From Alphaproteobacteria bacterium (GTDB lineage Bacteria; Pseudomonadota; Alphaproteobacteria; UBA8366): a DNA stretch of 5,202 bases. This document shows, piece after piece, positions 1 to 5,202 of this stretch (position 1 is the stretch's first letter; each line of letters opens with the position of its first letter). The position numbers and the translations under genes are program-made. The stretch spans positions 1-5,202 of the forward strand of contig JABJCS010000436.1 in NCBI GenBank assembly GCA_018665505.1, written 5' to 3'. Under the pieces are notes generated by a model that was not told the DNA's origin, did not search any database, and saw nothing but the letters and a program-made list of their open reading frames with translations.

Positions 1-492
1 CTTACCGGTCGAGCCTGATGTGTAGAGGAACATGGCGACCTCTTCTTGGCCGCATGTGACGATCTCGAATTCGCCGGGGTCGAGGAAGTCGGCGAAGTCT
101 TGGCCAAACTCGACGATGGGCAATCCGTCCGGCACAGCGTCACGGCGGACGGCGTCGGTGAAGACGATCTTGGCATCGCAATCTTCCAAGATGTAGGCCA
201 CGGTCTCCTTCGGGAACCGCCAGTTGACCGGAACCGAAATCATCCCAGCCCGCATGGTGCCGAAATAGGTCACCAGATAGTCGGCGCTGTTGGCCGCCAG
301 GATGGCGATTCTGTCGCCGCGCTGGAACCCCTTAGCCACCAAGGCGCGGGCGACGGCATTGGCGCGCCGGTCGATGTCGCCATGGGTCAACTCAACGGGA
401 TTGTCGAAATCCGACGCGTCGATCAACGCGATTTTACCGAGGTCTTTGCTGCGATCCGTCAGATCGCCGAGATTGCCTGTCGCTGGGAGCAT
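1..492 (-). CDS. AMP-forming acyl-CoA ligase (ANL superfamily), N-terminal part, truncated by window edge
   Basis: Reading the minus strand from ATG at 492 gives 164 residues open to base 1, so the rest of the gene lies left of the window. The piece ends in FLYTSGSTGK (residues 155-164), the A3/P-loop signature that contacts ATP phosphates in class I adenylate-forming enzymes. Upstream are ELTHGDIDRRANAVARAL (34-51), GDRIAILAANSADY (59-72) and the GMISVPVNWR strand (83-92), all in the usual order for acyl-CoA synthetases. Family members activate a carboxylic acid as acyl-adenylate and then transfer it to CoA; most are roughly 500-550 residues, so about two thirds is missing. The substrate cannot be inferred because the acyl-binding pocket and C-terminal lid are outside. 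An in-frame TGA at 535-537 limits the start; ATG 492 is the only standard start before it, though its Shine-Dalgarno is weak. It lies 89 bp downstream of the broken secreted-protein gene on the same strand, with no obvious functional link. Confidence 0.93.
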   Translation of the reverse strand, partial: MLPATGNLGDLTDRSKDLGKIALIDASDFDNPVELTHGDIDRRANAVARALVAKGFQRGDRIAILAANSADYLVTYFGTMRAGMISVPVNWRFPKETVAYILEDCDAKIVFTDAVRRDAVPDGLPIVEFGQDFADFLDPGEFEIVTCGQEEVAMFLYTSGSTGK

Positions 493-581
493 GTTGGTAG
501 GTTCGCTTCTTGTGTTCTGGAATATTGCCGCCGTTCAGTCATATAGACGGAGCAACCGGTGTTGAAACCGGCTTACACGTT

Positions 582-1555
582 CTAGACACCATCGATGCGG
601 ATACGCCGCAAAGCGAGATCGCCACTGCCGACCCGCAGAAGGAACCCATCGAAAGGGTCCCGGAAGCCCCGGTCGACCGTGCGGATCATCGGCTTGCCGT
701 CGATGCTGACATGCATTTCGCCAGATCGTGCCCGTGTCCAAGTCAGGCGTACAGGTTTTTCAGGGTCGAAGCGAAAGTTGGATTCAACTTCATCGACGAT
801 AGAAGCTCCCCCTCGTCCATTCACACGTAGGAGGCGCAGTTTGGAGCGGTTCTCTGCCTCGCGTCTGGCGATGACCAGCCGGTAACCGGCGCCATTTTTC
901 CTTGGTAGACACCGAGCGCAAATCGTGTGAGGTCAGCTCCCGAAAGCGGGCGTGCCGTCAAAGCGGTGGTGATGGAGAATGCGTTGGATATTGCCATCGG
1001 CGCGGTAATCTCGGCGGCGCCATCGCTTTGCTCCGGCGCGCGGCGCTCGGACGATCTATTGTCGCTCCGTTGTGCGCCTTTTAACGCCTGATTGAGCAAT
1101 GCGCCGAATAGTTGTTGGACGGCATCGCCTTGTTGATGGTTCTGTTGCGATGTCGTGCCGGTATCCGCTTGGCGTTGCCGATGCGCGGGAAGGGCGACGG
1201 CGCGGAGACCATGTCGCCAATCGATCCGAAACTCGCCGCGCGTCACTCGCCACGGCGCCTGAGGTTGAGTGCCTCGAGCGGAGAAATCGTCGCTCAAGAG
1301 AGTGCGCGACCAGGGTCGGTGGTATTGGCTCACAAGCTCACGGAGGTCTTTCAAAAACCACGGGTCGGCGAGGCGTTCGCGCTCTCCTTTATCCAGCAGC
1401 TTGTTCATCGCCTTCGTCAATTCGCCAAGGCGGGTATCATTCCCTGTATCTGGGGATTGCTGGTAATCGGGGCGGTCCGGATTGTTCCAAGATTGCGCCT
1501 GTGCATTGCCGACCGCAAAGGCCAGACCCAGAGATATAAACACGACTAAGCGCAT
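582..1555 (-). pseudogene. Secreted protein with predicted concanavalin-A-like (jelly-roll) fold, frame broken at an A5 run
   Basis: The gene starts at ATG 1555, preceded by GAGG seven bases upstream. It begins with a signal peptide (residues 1-20, cleavage after AQA) and a helical, charged stretch (about 40-80). LLSDDFSARG (86-95) and APWRVTRGEFRIDW (100-113) look like the first strands of a ConA-like or DUF1080-type beta-sandwich. A Q/N-rich low-complexity insert spans about 125-180, then strands resume at 186-219. After Lys220 the frame hits the A5 run at 895-899 and ends at TGA 821-823. Coding-like sequence continues in the -1 frame (YRLVIARREAENRSKLRLLR, then LTWTRARSGEMHVSIDGKP) to TAG 582-584. 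Adding one A restores a single 324-residue protein with a typical ConA-like C-terminus. Either a one-base deletion, a sequencing error or programmed slippage explains this. It follows the ompA-like gene by 79 bp and is probably co-transcribed with it. The fold is inferred from sequence pattern; no catalytic residues were recognised. Confidence 0.78.
821..1555 (-). CDS. Frame-zero product of the broken secreted-protein gene (244 residues)
   Basis: This is what is translated if no frameshift occurs: 244 residues from ATG 1555 to TGA 821-823. The first 220 residues carry the signal peptide, the helical stretch, the first half of the beta-sandwich and the Q/N-rich insert. The last 24 residues (from MAPVTGWSSP onward) are out-of-frame and do not look like the family. 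The product would lack the final strands of the sandwich and probably would not fold. A GTG at 824-822 overlaps the stop and could restart the remaining 80 residues to 582, but this would omit about 24 coding-like residues between the A5 run and the GTG. A longer version starting at GTG 1627 is unlikely, since it would put 24 charged residues before the signal peptide. Confidence 0.5.
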   Translation of the reverse strand: MRLVVFISLGLAFAVGNAQAQSWNNPDRPDYQQSPDTGNDTRLGELTKAMNKLLDKGERERLADPWFLKDLRELVSQYHRPWSRTLLSDDFSARGTQPQAPWRVTRGEFRIDWRHGLRAVALPAHRQRQADTGTTSQQNHQQGDAVQQLFGALLNQALKGAQRSDNRSSERRAPEQSDGAAEITAPMAISNAFSITTALTARPLSGADLTRFALGVYQGKMAPVTGWSSPDARQRTAPNCASYV

Positions 1556-1634
1556 GCTAGATCCTCGCTGTTTCCAAACCAGACCATGATAAGGGCATTC
1601 GGGCGTTTTGTCTCGAAGTCGCGACACCGTCGCA

Positions 1635-2180
1635 CTATTTACCCATGAGAATGTCGTTAGCCTTTTTCTCTCCGCTCTTTTTAATCGCGGCGGTGGGTTT
1701 GACGGGTGTCAGATTGATGATTTCGACGCGCCGGTTGGCGCTGCTGTTCGCATTGAGCGGGTCTTTTAAGGCGTCTTCACCTTTACCGGAGGCGGTGAGG
1801 CGGCTTCGTTTGACGCCGAGCGAATTGGCGAGAAAAGCGACAACGGTGCGGGCGCGGCGTTCCGATAGTTTTTGATTGTAAGCGCGCTTACCGGATGCAT
1901 CGGTATGCCCTGCTACTTCGAAACGTGAGGCGGCAAGGCGTTGATCTTTTAGCGCCGTCGCGAGACGAGCCAGAAGAGATCGCGCTGATTTTGTTAGTTT
2001 TGCCGATCCGATTTCGAAGCGGATTTCTAGATCAATGGCACGGCGCGGTTTGCCACCGTGTTTGGGTAAATAAGTGATCGGTGCCAGGCTTCGAATGATT
2101 TCATTGGCATCGGGATCCGCAGCGTGGGCTGGGCTCGCGGCAATTAAAAGGGCGGTGGTAAGGAGAGCAATTCGTCTCAT
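1635..2180 (-). CDS. Small periplasmic OmpA-C-domain protein, predicted peptidoglycan binder
   Basis: The 181-residue protein has a Sec signal peptide (1-20, cleavage at AHA|AD) with no lipobox cysteine, so it should be soluble in the periplasm rather than a Pal-type lipoprotein. Residues about 48-156 form an OmpA_C domain: the opening strand IDLEIRFEIGSAKLT, then FEVAGHTDASG and LSERRARTVVAFL, and finally ANRRVEIINL. Asp94 and Arg109 have the spacing of the Asp/Arg pair (D271/R286 in Acinetobacter baumannii OmpA) that holds the meso-diaminopimelate of peptidoglycan. There is no beta-barrel, so it is not a porin. The C-terminal 25 residues are lysine-rich. It is the first gene of the leftward unit and is transcribed divergently from the operon at 2453, which encodes another OmpA-C protein. 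ATG 2180 directly precedes the signal peptide; its Shine-Dalgarno is weak. The specific partner or role is unknown. Confidence 0.92.
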   Translation of the reverse strand: MRRIALLTTALLIAASPAHAADPDANEIIRSLAPITYLPKHGGKPRRAIDLEIRFEIGSAKLTKSARSLLARLATALKDQRLAASRFEVAGHTDASGKRAYNQKLSERRARTVVAFLANSLGVKRSRLTASGKGEDALKDPLNANSSANRRVEIINLTPVKPTAAIKKSGEKKANDILMGK

Positions 2181-2274
2181 ATGGATGTCTCGGCGCTGTT
2201 GCGTGTGCTGATCATGATGATAGTGGCTATGGCAGGAATAGGGCGAAAATTAGCGGCGTTGCGCGCTATCATTA

Positions 2275-2280
2275 ATTATA
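2275..2280 (-). promoter_or_regulatory. Candidate -10 box (TATAAT) for the leftward ompA-like gene
   Basis: The minus strand reads a perfect TATAAT, 94 bases upstream of ATG 2180, in the AT-rich part of the divergent intergenic region. No good -35 hexamer lies at 16-18 bases: the nearest is CACAAT at 17 bases. Use by a housekeeping sigma factor is therefore plausible but unproven. On the plus strand a weak TTGGGT (2342-2347) and CTTAAT (2365-2370) at 17-base spacing could serve the rightward operon. Confidence 0.35.
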
Positions 2281-2365
2281 CTTCTGGCGCGTACCGAATT
2301 GTGCTTAGTGTATTGAATTATTATGAGTATTTTGAAAACCGTTGGGTTGTTGGGGAAAAATTACC

Positions 2366-2381
2366 TTAATCTTTGCGTAAC
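2366..2381 (+). promoter_or_regulatory. CtrA-box-like sequence TTAA-N7-GTAAC
   Basis: TTAA at 2366-2369 and GTAAC at 2377-2381 are separated by exactly seven bases. This is one mismatch from TTAA-N7-TTAAC, the motif bound by the alphaproteobacterial cell-cycle regulator CtrA. It sits 71 bases before the ATG of the rightward operon, where a regulator could act. The motif is short and AT-rich, so a chance match in this AT-rich region is quite possible. Confidence 0.25.
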
Positions 2382-2421
2382 CTGATTGCAGGCGTCGTCT
2401 TGGGCGTCAAACAGTAGATAA

Positions 2422-2445
2422 CCGGCCCGATGTTGCCGGAAGGAG
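2422..2445 (+). promoter_or_regulatory. Strong ribosome binding site that fixes the start at 2453, with a hairpin abutting it
   Basis: AAGGAG at 2440-2445 lies seven bases before ATG 2453. This ideal spacing argues against the in-frame TTG at 2447, which overlaps the region just after the Shine-Dalgarno. CCGGC (2422-2426) and GCCGG (2435-2439) can pair around an 8-base loop, ending one base before the Shine-Dalgarno. The stem is only 5 bp, so any effect on translation is speculative; the ribosome binding site itself is clear. Confidence 0.6.
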
Positions 2446-2452
2446 ATTGGTA

Positions 2453-3397
2453 ATGAATCGCTTACTTCTTACGCTTGGTGCATTAGCGCTTTTCGTCGTC
2501 GGCCACACGGCGACCGCTAATGCCGAGGGCTCAAACCCAACCCTGTTGATTATGGCCGAAGATGGTGATGGGGAAAGTATTCCCCGGAAGAGCCGGATTT
2601 CGACACGTATTTTGAATGAATTGGTAACCCAGCTCGATACCCGTGGTTTCGAGGTTTACGATGAGACGGCGGTAACGCTGGGCACGCACAAGCAAGGACG
2701 TAGTCGTCGCACGGATGCGGAGTTGGTGGATGTCGCGAAATCAATTCACCGTCCTCCAATCGACGTCGTCGTGTTCTTTGAAGTTTTCGCGAATGTGACG
2801 CGCAAGGCCTATCAGAATGAGCTGCGCTTGCGCACCGTGGGTCGGTTGTTGAGCGTTGGTGACGGCCGCCGACTTGGAAATTGGGAAGCGAAATTGCCCG
2901 AGGGTCGGGATCAGGTTTGGCTACTGCCGAATCGCTGCTTCCCTGAAGGTCAGGTCGTGAGCCGCAATTGTTTGTTGGAAGCCGTTGGCGACGACGCCCG
3001 TATCTTGGCGCAGGAAGTGGGAGCGATTATCTCCGAGAAACTGGAAGCCAATCTCGGCTCGACGTCGAGCAGTGGCCAGGACGAAGGTCTCAAGCGCGGC
3101 TTCAACCTAGTGTTCGACGGCTTCTCGTCGCGCGACTATCGGGACATGGAAGATTATCTGACGATCTTCTCGGGTTACGTCCGCCATCGCCCGACCCGCT
3201 CGTCGCATCTGCATCATGAAGTTTGGTATGAATCGACGATCAAGACCTCGCGGCTGGAACGGAATCTCCACAAGATGATGGAGCTTCTCGATATCCCGTA
3301 TATTCTGAAGTTCTCCGGCAACACCTATACGATCAAGGCGAAGAACTTGCGCCAGGAACGTCGTAGCGGTGGTCAAGGCAAAAAATACAAGTGGTGA
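2453..3397 (+). CDS. Soluble periplasmic protein of an unrecognised two-domain family (paralogue A)
   Basis: The 314-residue product begins with a signal peptide (1-24, cleavage at ANA|EG) and no lipobox. The N-terminal domain (about 30-197) alternates strands and helices: LLIMAEDGD (31-39), a helix with RILNELVTQL, GFEVYDETAV (65-74), RSRRTDAELVDVAKSIHRPP (83-102), then strands ELRLRTVGRLLSVGDGRRLG (123-142). This order resembles LpoB/CsgG/TolB-N-type periplasmic domains, with a 'resolved variable, then strand pair with a D.tG..lg turn' pattern; that is my inference, not a recognised match. Cys162 and Cys173 could form a disulfide. The C-terminal domain (about 216-296) fits a beta-alpha-beta-beta-alpha-beta ferredoxin-like layout around EVWYEST and LERNLHKMMELLDI. 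The tail is basic and ends KKYKW. It is the first gene of the rightward operon. The gene is clear; the function is unknown to me. Confidence 0.9.
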   Translation: MNRLLLTLGALALFVVGHTATANAEGSNPTLLIMAEDGDGESIPRKSRISTRILNELVTQLDTRGFEVYDETAVTLGTHKQGRSRRTDAELVDVAKSIHRPPIDVVVFFEVFANVTRKAYQNELRLRTVGRLLSVGDGRRLGNWEAKLPEGRDQVWLLPNRCFPEGQVVSRNCLLEAVGDDARILAQEVGAIISEKLEANLGSTSSSGQDEGLKRGFNLVFDGFSSRDYRDMEDYLTIFSGYVRHRPTRSSHLHHEVWYESTIKTSRLERNLHKMMELLDIPYILKFSGNTYTIKAKNLRQERRSGGQGKKYKW

Positions 3398-3408
3398 ATT
3401 GAACCTAT

Positions 3409-3444
3409 CCACGACCGGCCGGCGGATAATGCCGCCGGTCGTGG
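3409..3444 (+). terminator. Strong GC-rich hairpin between the two paralogues, possible attenuator or partial terminator
   Basis: CCACGACCGG (3409-3418) pairs perfectly with CCGGTCGTGG (3435-3444). Inside it, CGGC (3420-3423) pairs with GCCG (3431-3434), leaving one bulged C and the 7-base loop GGATAAT. The result is a 14-bp stem 11 bases after the stop codon at 3397. It is followed by CTCCTTC, not a T tract, so it may act as a leaky terminator or as an mRNA-stabilising 3' end that lowers expression of the downstream genes. A second small hairpin, GCCCC-GTA-GGGGC, follows at 3472-3484. No convincing promoter was seen in the remaining gap. Confidence 0.5.
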
Positions 3445-3523
3445 CTCCTTCAAACCTTGAGCGAAGACGGAGCCCCGTAGGGGCGTTAACCGTCCCCCGC
3501 ATCCAAAGGAAGGGTTTCGGTCA

Positions 3524-4429
3524 ATGCGCAAACTTCTCTTTCCCCTATTCGTCCTTCTGGCGGTCAGTGCGTGCGAGACCAGCGGACAATTTGACACCCG
3601 CGCCAGAGGATCCCACGCCATCTTGATCATGGCTGAAGACGGTGACGCGGGTAGTATTTCTAGGGACAATCGGGTGAGCCGCCGCGTCCTAGACGAACTC
3701 TCCAGCCAAATCAGCGGATACGGCTTCAGTATCTTTGACGAGACGGTTTTGACGTTCAATCGCAATCACCAGGATCGCTCCCGGCGCAGTGATGCCGAAC
3801 TCATCGATATCGCGCGCTCCATCAAGCGGCCTCCAATCGACACCATAGCTCTGTTCACGATATACACGGATAGCCTGCTGCGTCCTCAGATGCCGAAATT
3901 GCGGGTCCGGGTCTCGGCCCGGTTATTGGACGCCCAGTCCGGCCGCAGGCTCGGTAATTTCGAAGTTTCGGACGAAGGAAACGTTCATCCGAATTGTAGT
4001 GGACCCTGTTATGCGGAGACGGTCGGTGAGGTCGCGAAAATTCTTGGCCGGGAAGTCGCCGATGTCTTATCGCAAAAGCTCGATGTCCGTTTCTCTCGGG
4101 GGCCGGAACAGCGCACCGATGATGGGTTGGTCCGTGGGATGACGTTGACGTTCGACAATTTTAGCGTCGTCGAGATGCAGGATATTCAAGAATATTTGGC
4201 AATCTTTTCCGGATACCGCTCACATCGACCGATTGCCAGTTTCAACCGCCATGCCGAAATTTGGTATGAAAGTTCGATCCCGCATTCCAAGCTGCGGCGT
4301 AATCTGGACCGGATGTTCGAAGAATTGGGGATTAAAGCGCGTGTCGCTTTCGAGGGCGATGCCTATAATATGCGCCAAATTCGAATTCCATTACGTGCGC
4401 GTCGAAAGGCGCCGTCCTATAGGTGGTGA
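3524..4429 (+). CDS. Outer-membrane-type lipoprotein, paralogue B of the unrecognised family
   Basis: The 301-residue protein opens with a lipoprotein signal: a hydrophobic core and lipobox VSAC, giving lipidated Cys17. Glu at +2 does not favour inner-membrane retention, so the outer membrane is expected. The rest aligns along its whole length with the protein at 2453. Shared blocks include IMAEDGD (35-41), RSRRSDAELIDIARSIKRPP (85-104), the RLLDAQSGRRLGNFE strand pair (133-147), EYLAIFSGYRSHRP (223-236) and EIWYESSI (245-252). About 40 of 71 residues are identical by hand count in the block starting at MAEDGD. Cys158 and Cys162 sit where paralogue A has Cys162 and Cys173, but with closer spacing. 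The C-terminus is basic and ends PSYRW, matching the KKYKW end of A. AGGG nine bases before ATG 3524 serves as ribosome binding site. The pair looks like a membrane-anchored and a free form of one module. Function unknown. Confidence 0.9.
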   Translation: MRKLLFPLFVLLAVSACETSGQFDTRARGSHAILIMAEDGDAGSISRDNRVSRRVLDELSSQISGYGFSIFDETVLTFNRNHQDRSRRSDAELIDIARSIKRPPIDTIALFTIYTDSLLRPQMPKLRVRVSARLLDAQSGRRLGNFEVSDEGNVHPNCSGPCYAETVGEVAKILGREVADVLSQKLDVRFSRGPEQRTDDGLVRGMTLTFDNFSVVEMQDIQEYLAIFSGYRSHRPIASFNRHAEIWYESSIPHSKLRRNLDRMFEELGIKARVAFEGDAYNMRQIRIPLRARRKAPSYRW

Positions 4430-4454
4430 CAGAATGAGGCAAAGAGGATTGCAA

Positions 4455-5202
4455 ATGAAGCGATTGGGCAGCGTCTTGGCGTTGCCGCTTCTTTTGGCGT
4501 TTGGATGGTCAGAACTTGCTTTCGCGGATGACAGATGTTCCCGAGGCGAAGGCTTGCCTTCGGCGAGCGCGTCGGAAAACGAACTGCGGCGTTTTATCGA
4601 AATGTGCCCCGAGCATGCCGCTGCCCTCAACAATCTGGCGGTCTTGTTAGAAAACAAGGGGCGTCTGGAGGAAGCTAAGCGGTTATATCACCGCGCCGTG
4701 GCGGCGAACCCGTCCGCGGTCGCACCCTATGCGGGGCTCGGGGATGTATTGCGCGCTCAGGGGCAACTGCAAGAAGCCGCGAGTGCCTATAAGACATTTC
4801 TAGCGCGGCTGGAGGCGGTGAAACGTGCCGGGAGTAGTAACGGATTGTTGCAGTATGAAGACGTCTACCGCGACCGTCTGGCTCAAATTCCGATCAAAGC
4901 CCAATCCTCCGGGCAAGTGATCGGCGCGGAAAGTATCACCCGTACCCTGACGAGCAAGCCGCCTCGAACCCGCGGCCTCTCCGTACGGGCGCGCGCCGAG
5001 CCACATATCGATATCCACATCCGGTTTGATTTCGATTCCGCGCGTCTGCGTGGCGGGACCGATGAGCAGCTTGATGAGATCGCGCGAGCGCTGAAGCATG
5101 AAGCGTTGAAGGACCGGCATATCGTCATCGAAGGACATACGGACAGCACCGGTACGGCGACCTACAACCGGAAACTGTCGATTAAGCGATCAGCGACCGT
5201 TC
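4455..5202 (+). CDS. Periplasmic TPR plus OmpA-C-domain protein, truncated at the right edge
   Basis: 249 codons are visible and the gene continues past the window. A signal peptide (1-24, cleavage at AFA|DD) is followed by a short region with Cys28 and Cys51. Two tetratricopeptide repeats come next (about 55-122), with AALNNLAVLLENKGRLEEA and PYAGLGDVLRAQGQLQEA as their first helices. After a linker, an OmpA_C domain starts at about 185 (IDIHIRFDFDSARL) with GHTDSTG and YNRKLSIKRSATV. Asp230 and Arg245 have the spacing of the peptidoglycan-binding Asp/Arg pair; the closing NRRVE-type motif is not yet reached. TPRs usually bind other proteins, so this protein could tether a partner to the cell wall. 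It follows paralogue B by 25 bp, so the two are very probably co-transcribed. ATG 4455 has AGAGG upstream at about seven bases; ATG 4434 is in frame, has a weaker AGGTGG upstream, and would add seven residues. Confidence 0.92.
   Translation, partial: MKRLGSVLALPLLLAFGWSELAFADDRCSRGEGLPSASASENELRRFIEMCPEHAAALNNLAVLLENKGRLEEAKRLYHRAVAANPSAVAPYAGLGDVLRAQGQLQEAASAYKTFLARLEAVKRAGSSNGLLQYEDVYRDRLAQIPIKAQSSGQVIGAESITRTLTSKPPRTRGLSVRARAEPHIDIHIRFDFDSARLRGGTDEQLDEIARALKHEALKDRHIVIEGHTDSTGTATYNRKLSIKRSATV

Noticed and set aside
46..546. 166-residue plus-strand open frame
   Set aside because: It is antisense to the acyl-CoA ligase, whose minus-strand reading gives clear ANL motifs including YTSGSTGK; the plus-strand translation resembles nothing.
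555..572. Small inverted repeat ACCGGT-N6-ACCGGC after the broken secreted-protein gene
   Set aside because: The stem is only five Watson-Crick pairs plus a possible G-U and no T tract follows in either direction, so it is not supported as a terminator. The rest of 493-581 shows nothing.
1556..1627. Extended start of the secreted protein at GTG 1627
   Set aside because: It would place 24 charged residues before the signal peptide, whereas ATG 1555 has GAGG at seven bases and begins the signal peptide directly.
2181..2369. 62-residue plus-strand open frame beginning at the CATATG shared with the ompA-like start
   Set aside because: It has no properly spaced Shine-Dalgarno (AGGAG lies 15 bases away, inside the ompA-like gene), covers the divergent promoter region and has no recognisable sequence. 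The hydrophobic start is not enough to support it.
3399..3430. TTGAAC and GATAAT as a promoter for paralogue B
   Set aside because: The spacer is 20 bases, outside the usual 16-18, and the GATAAT is the loop of the strong hairpin, so the resemblance is probably chance.
4391..5149. Minus-strand open frames across the TPR-OmpA gene
   Set aside because: They are shadows of the plus-strand gene, which has a signal peptide, TPRs and a clear OmpA_C domain in one continuous frame.

Overview
The window looks like chromosomal DNA of a Gram-negative bacterium, most likely an alphaproteobacterium. This is an inference from moderately high GC, Sec signal peptides, an outer-membrane-type lipoprotein and periplasmic OmpA-C domains; the genus cannot be told from the sequence. 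No tRNA, rRNA, insertion sequence, CRISPR array or phage gene is visible.

The left part (1-2180) is read from the minus strand. In transcription order it holds a small periplasmic OmpA-C protein (2180-1635), a secreted protein with a predicted concanavalin-A-like fold whose reading frame is broken by one base at an A5 run (1555-582), and the N-terminal 164 residues of an AMP-forming acyl-CoA ligase that runs off the left edge (492-1). The ligase is probably a functionally separate metabolic gene.

Positions 2181-2452 form an AT-rich divergent promoter region. It contains a perfect TATAAT facing the ompA-like gene, a CtrA-box-like sequence and a small hairpin just before a strong Shine-Dalgarno.

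The right part (2453-5202) is a plus-strand operon of three exported proteins. The first is a soluble periplasmic protein (2453-3397). The second is its diverged paralogue made as a lipoprotein (3524-4429). The third is a TPR plus OmpA-C protein cut by the right edge (from 4455). A strong 14-bp hairpin separates the two paralogues.

Taken together, the divergent locus encodes two predicted peptidoglycan-binding OmpA-C proteins, a matched soluble/lipoprotein pair of an unrecognised two-domain family, and a secreted beta-sandwich protein. The simplest reading is an envelope-associated assembly linking outer membrane, periplasm and peptidoglycan. Its function is not known to me, and this is the part of the window most likely to be undescribed.
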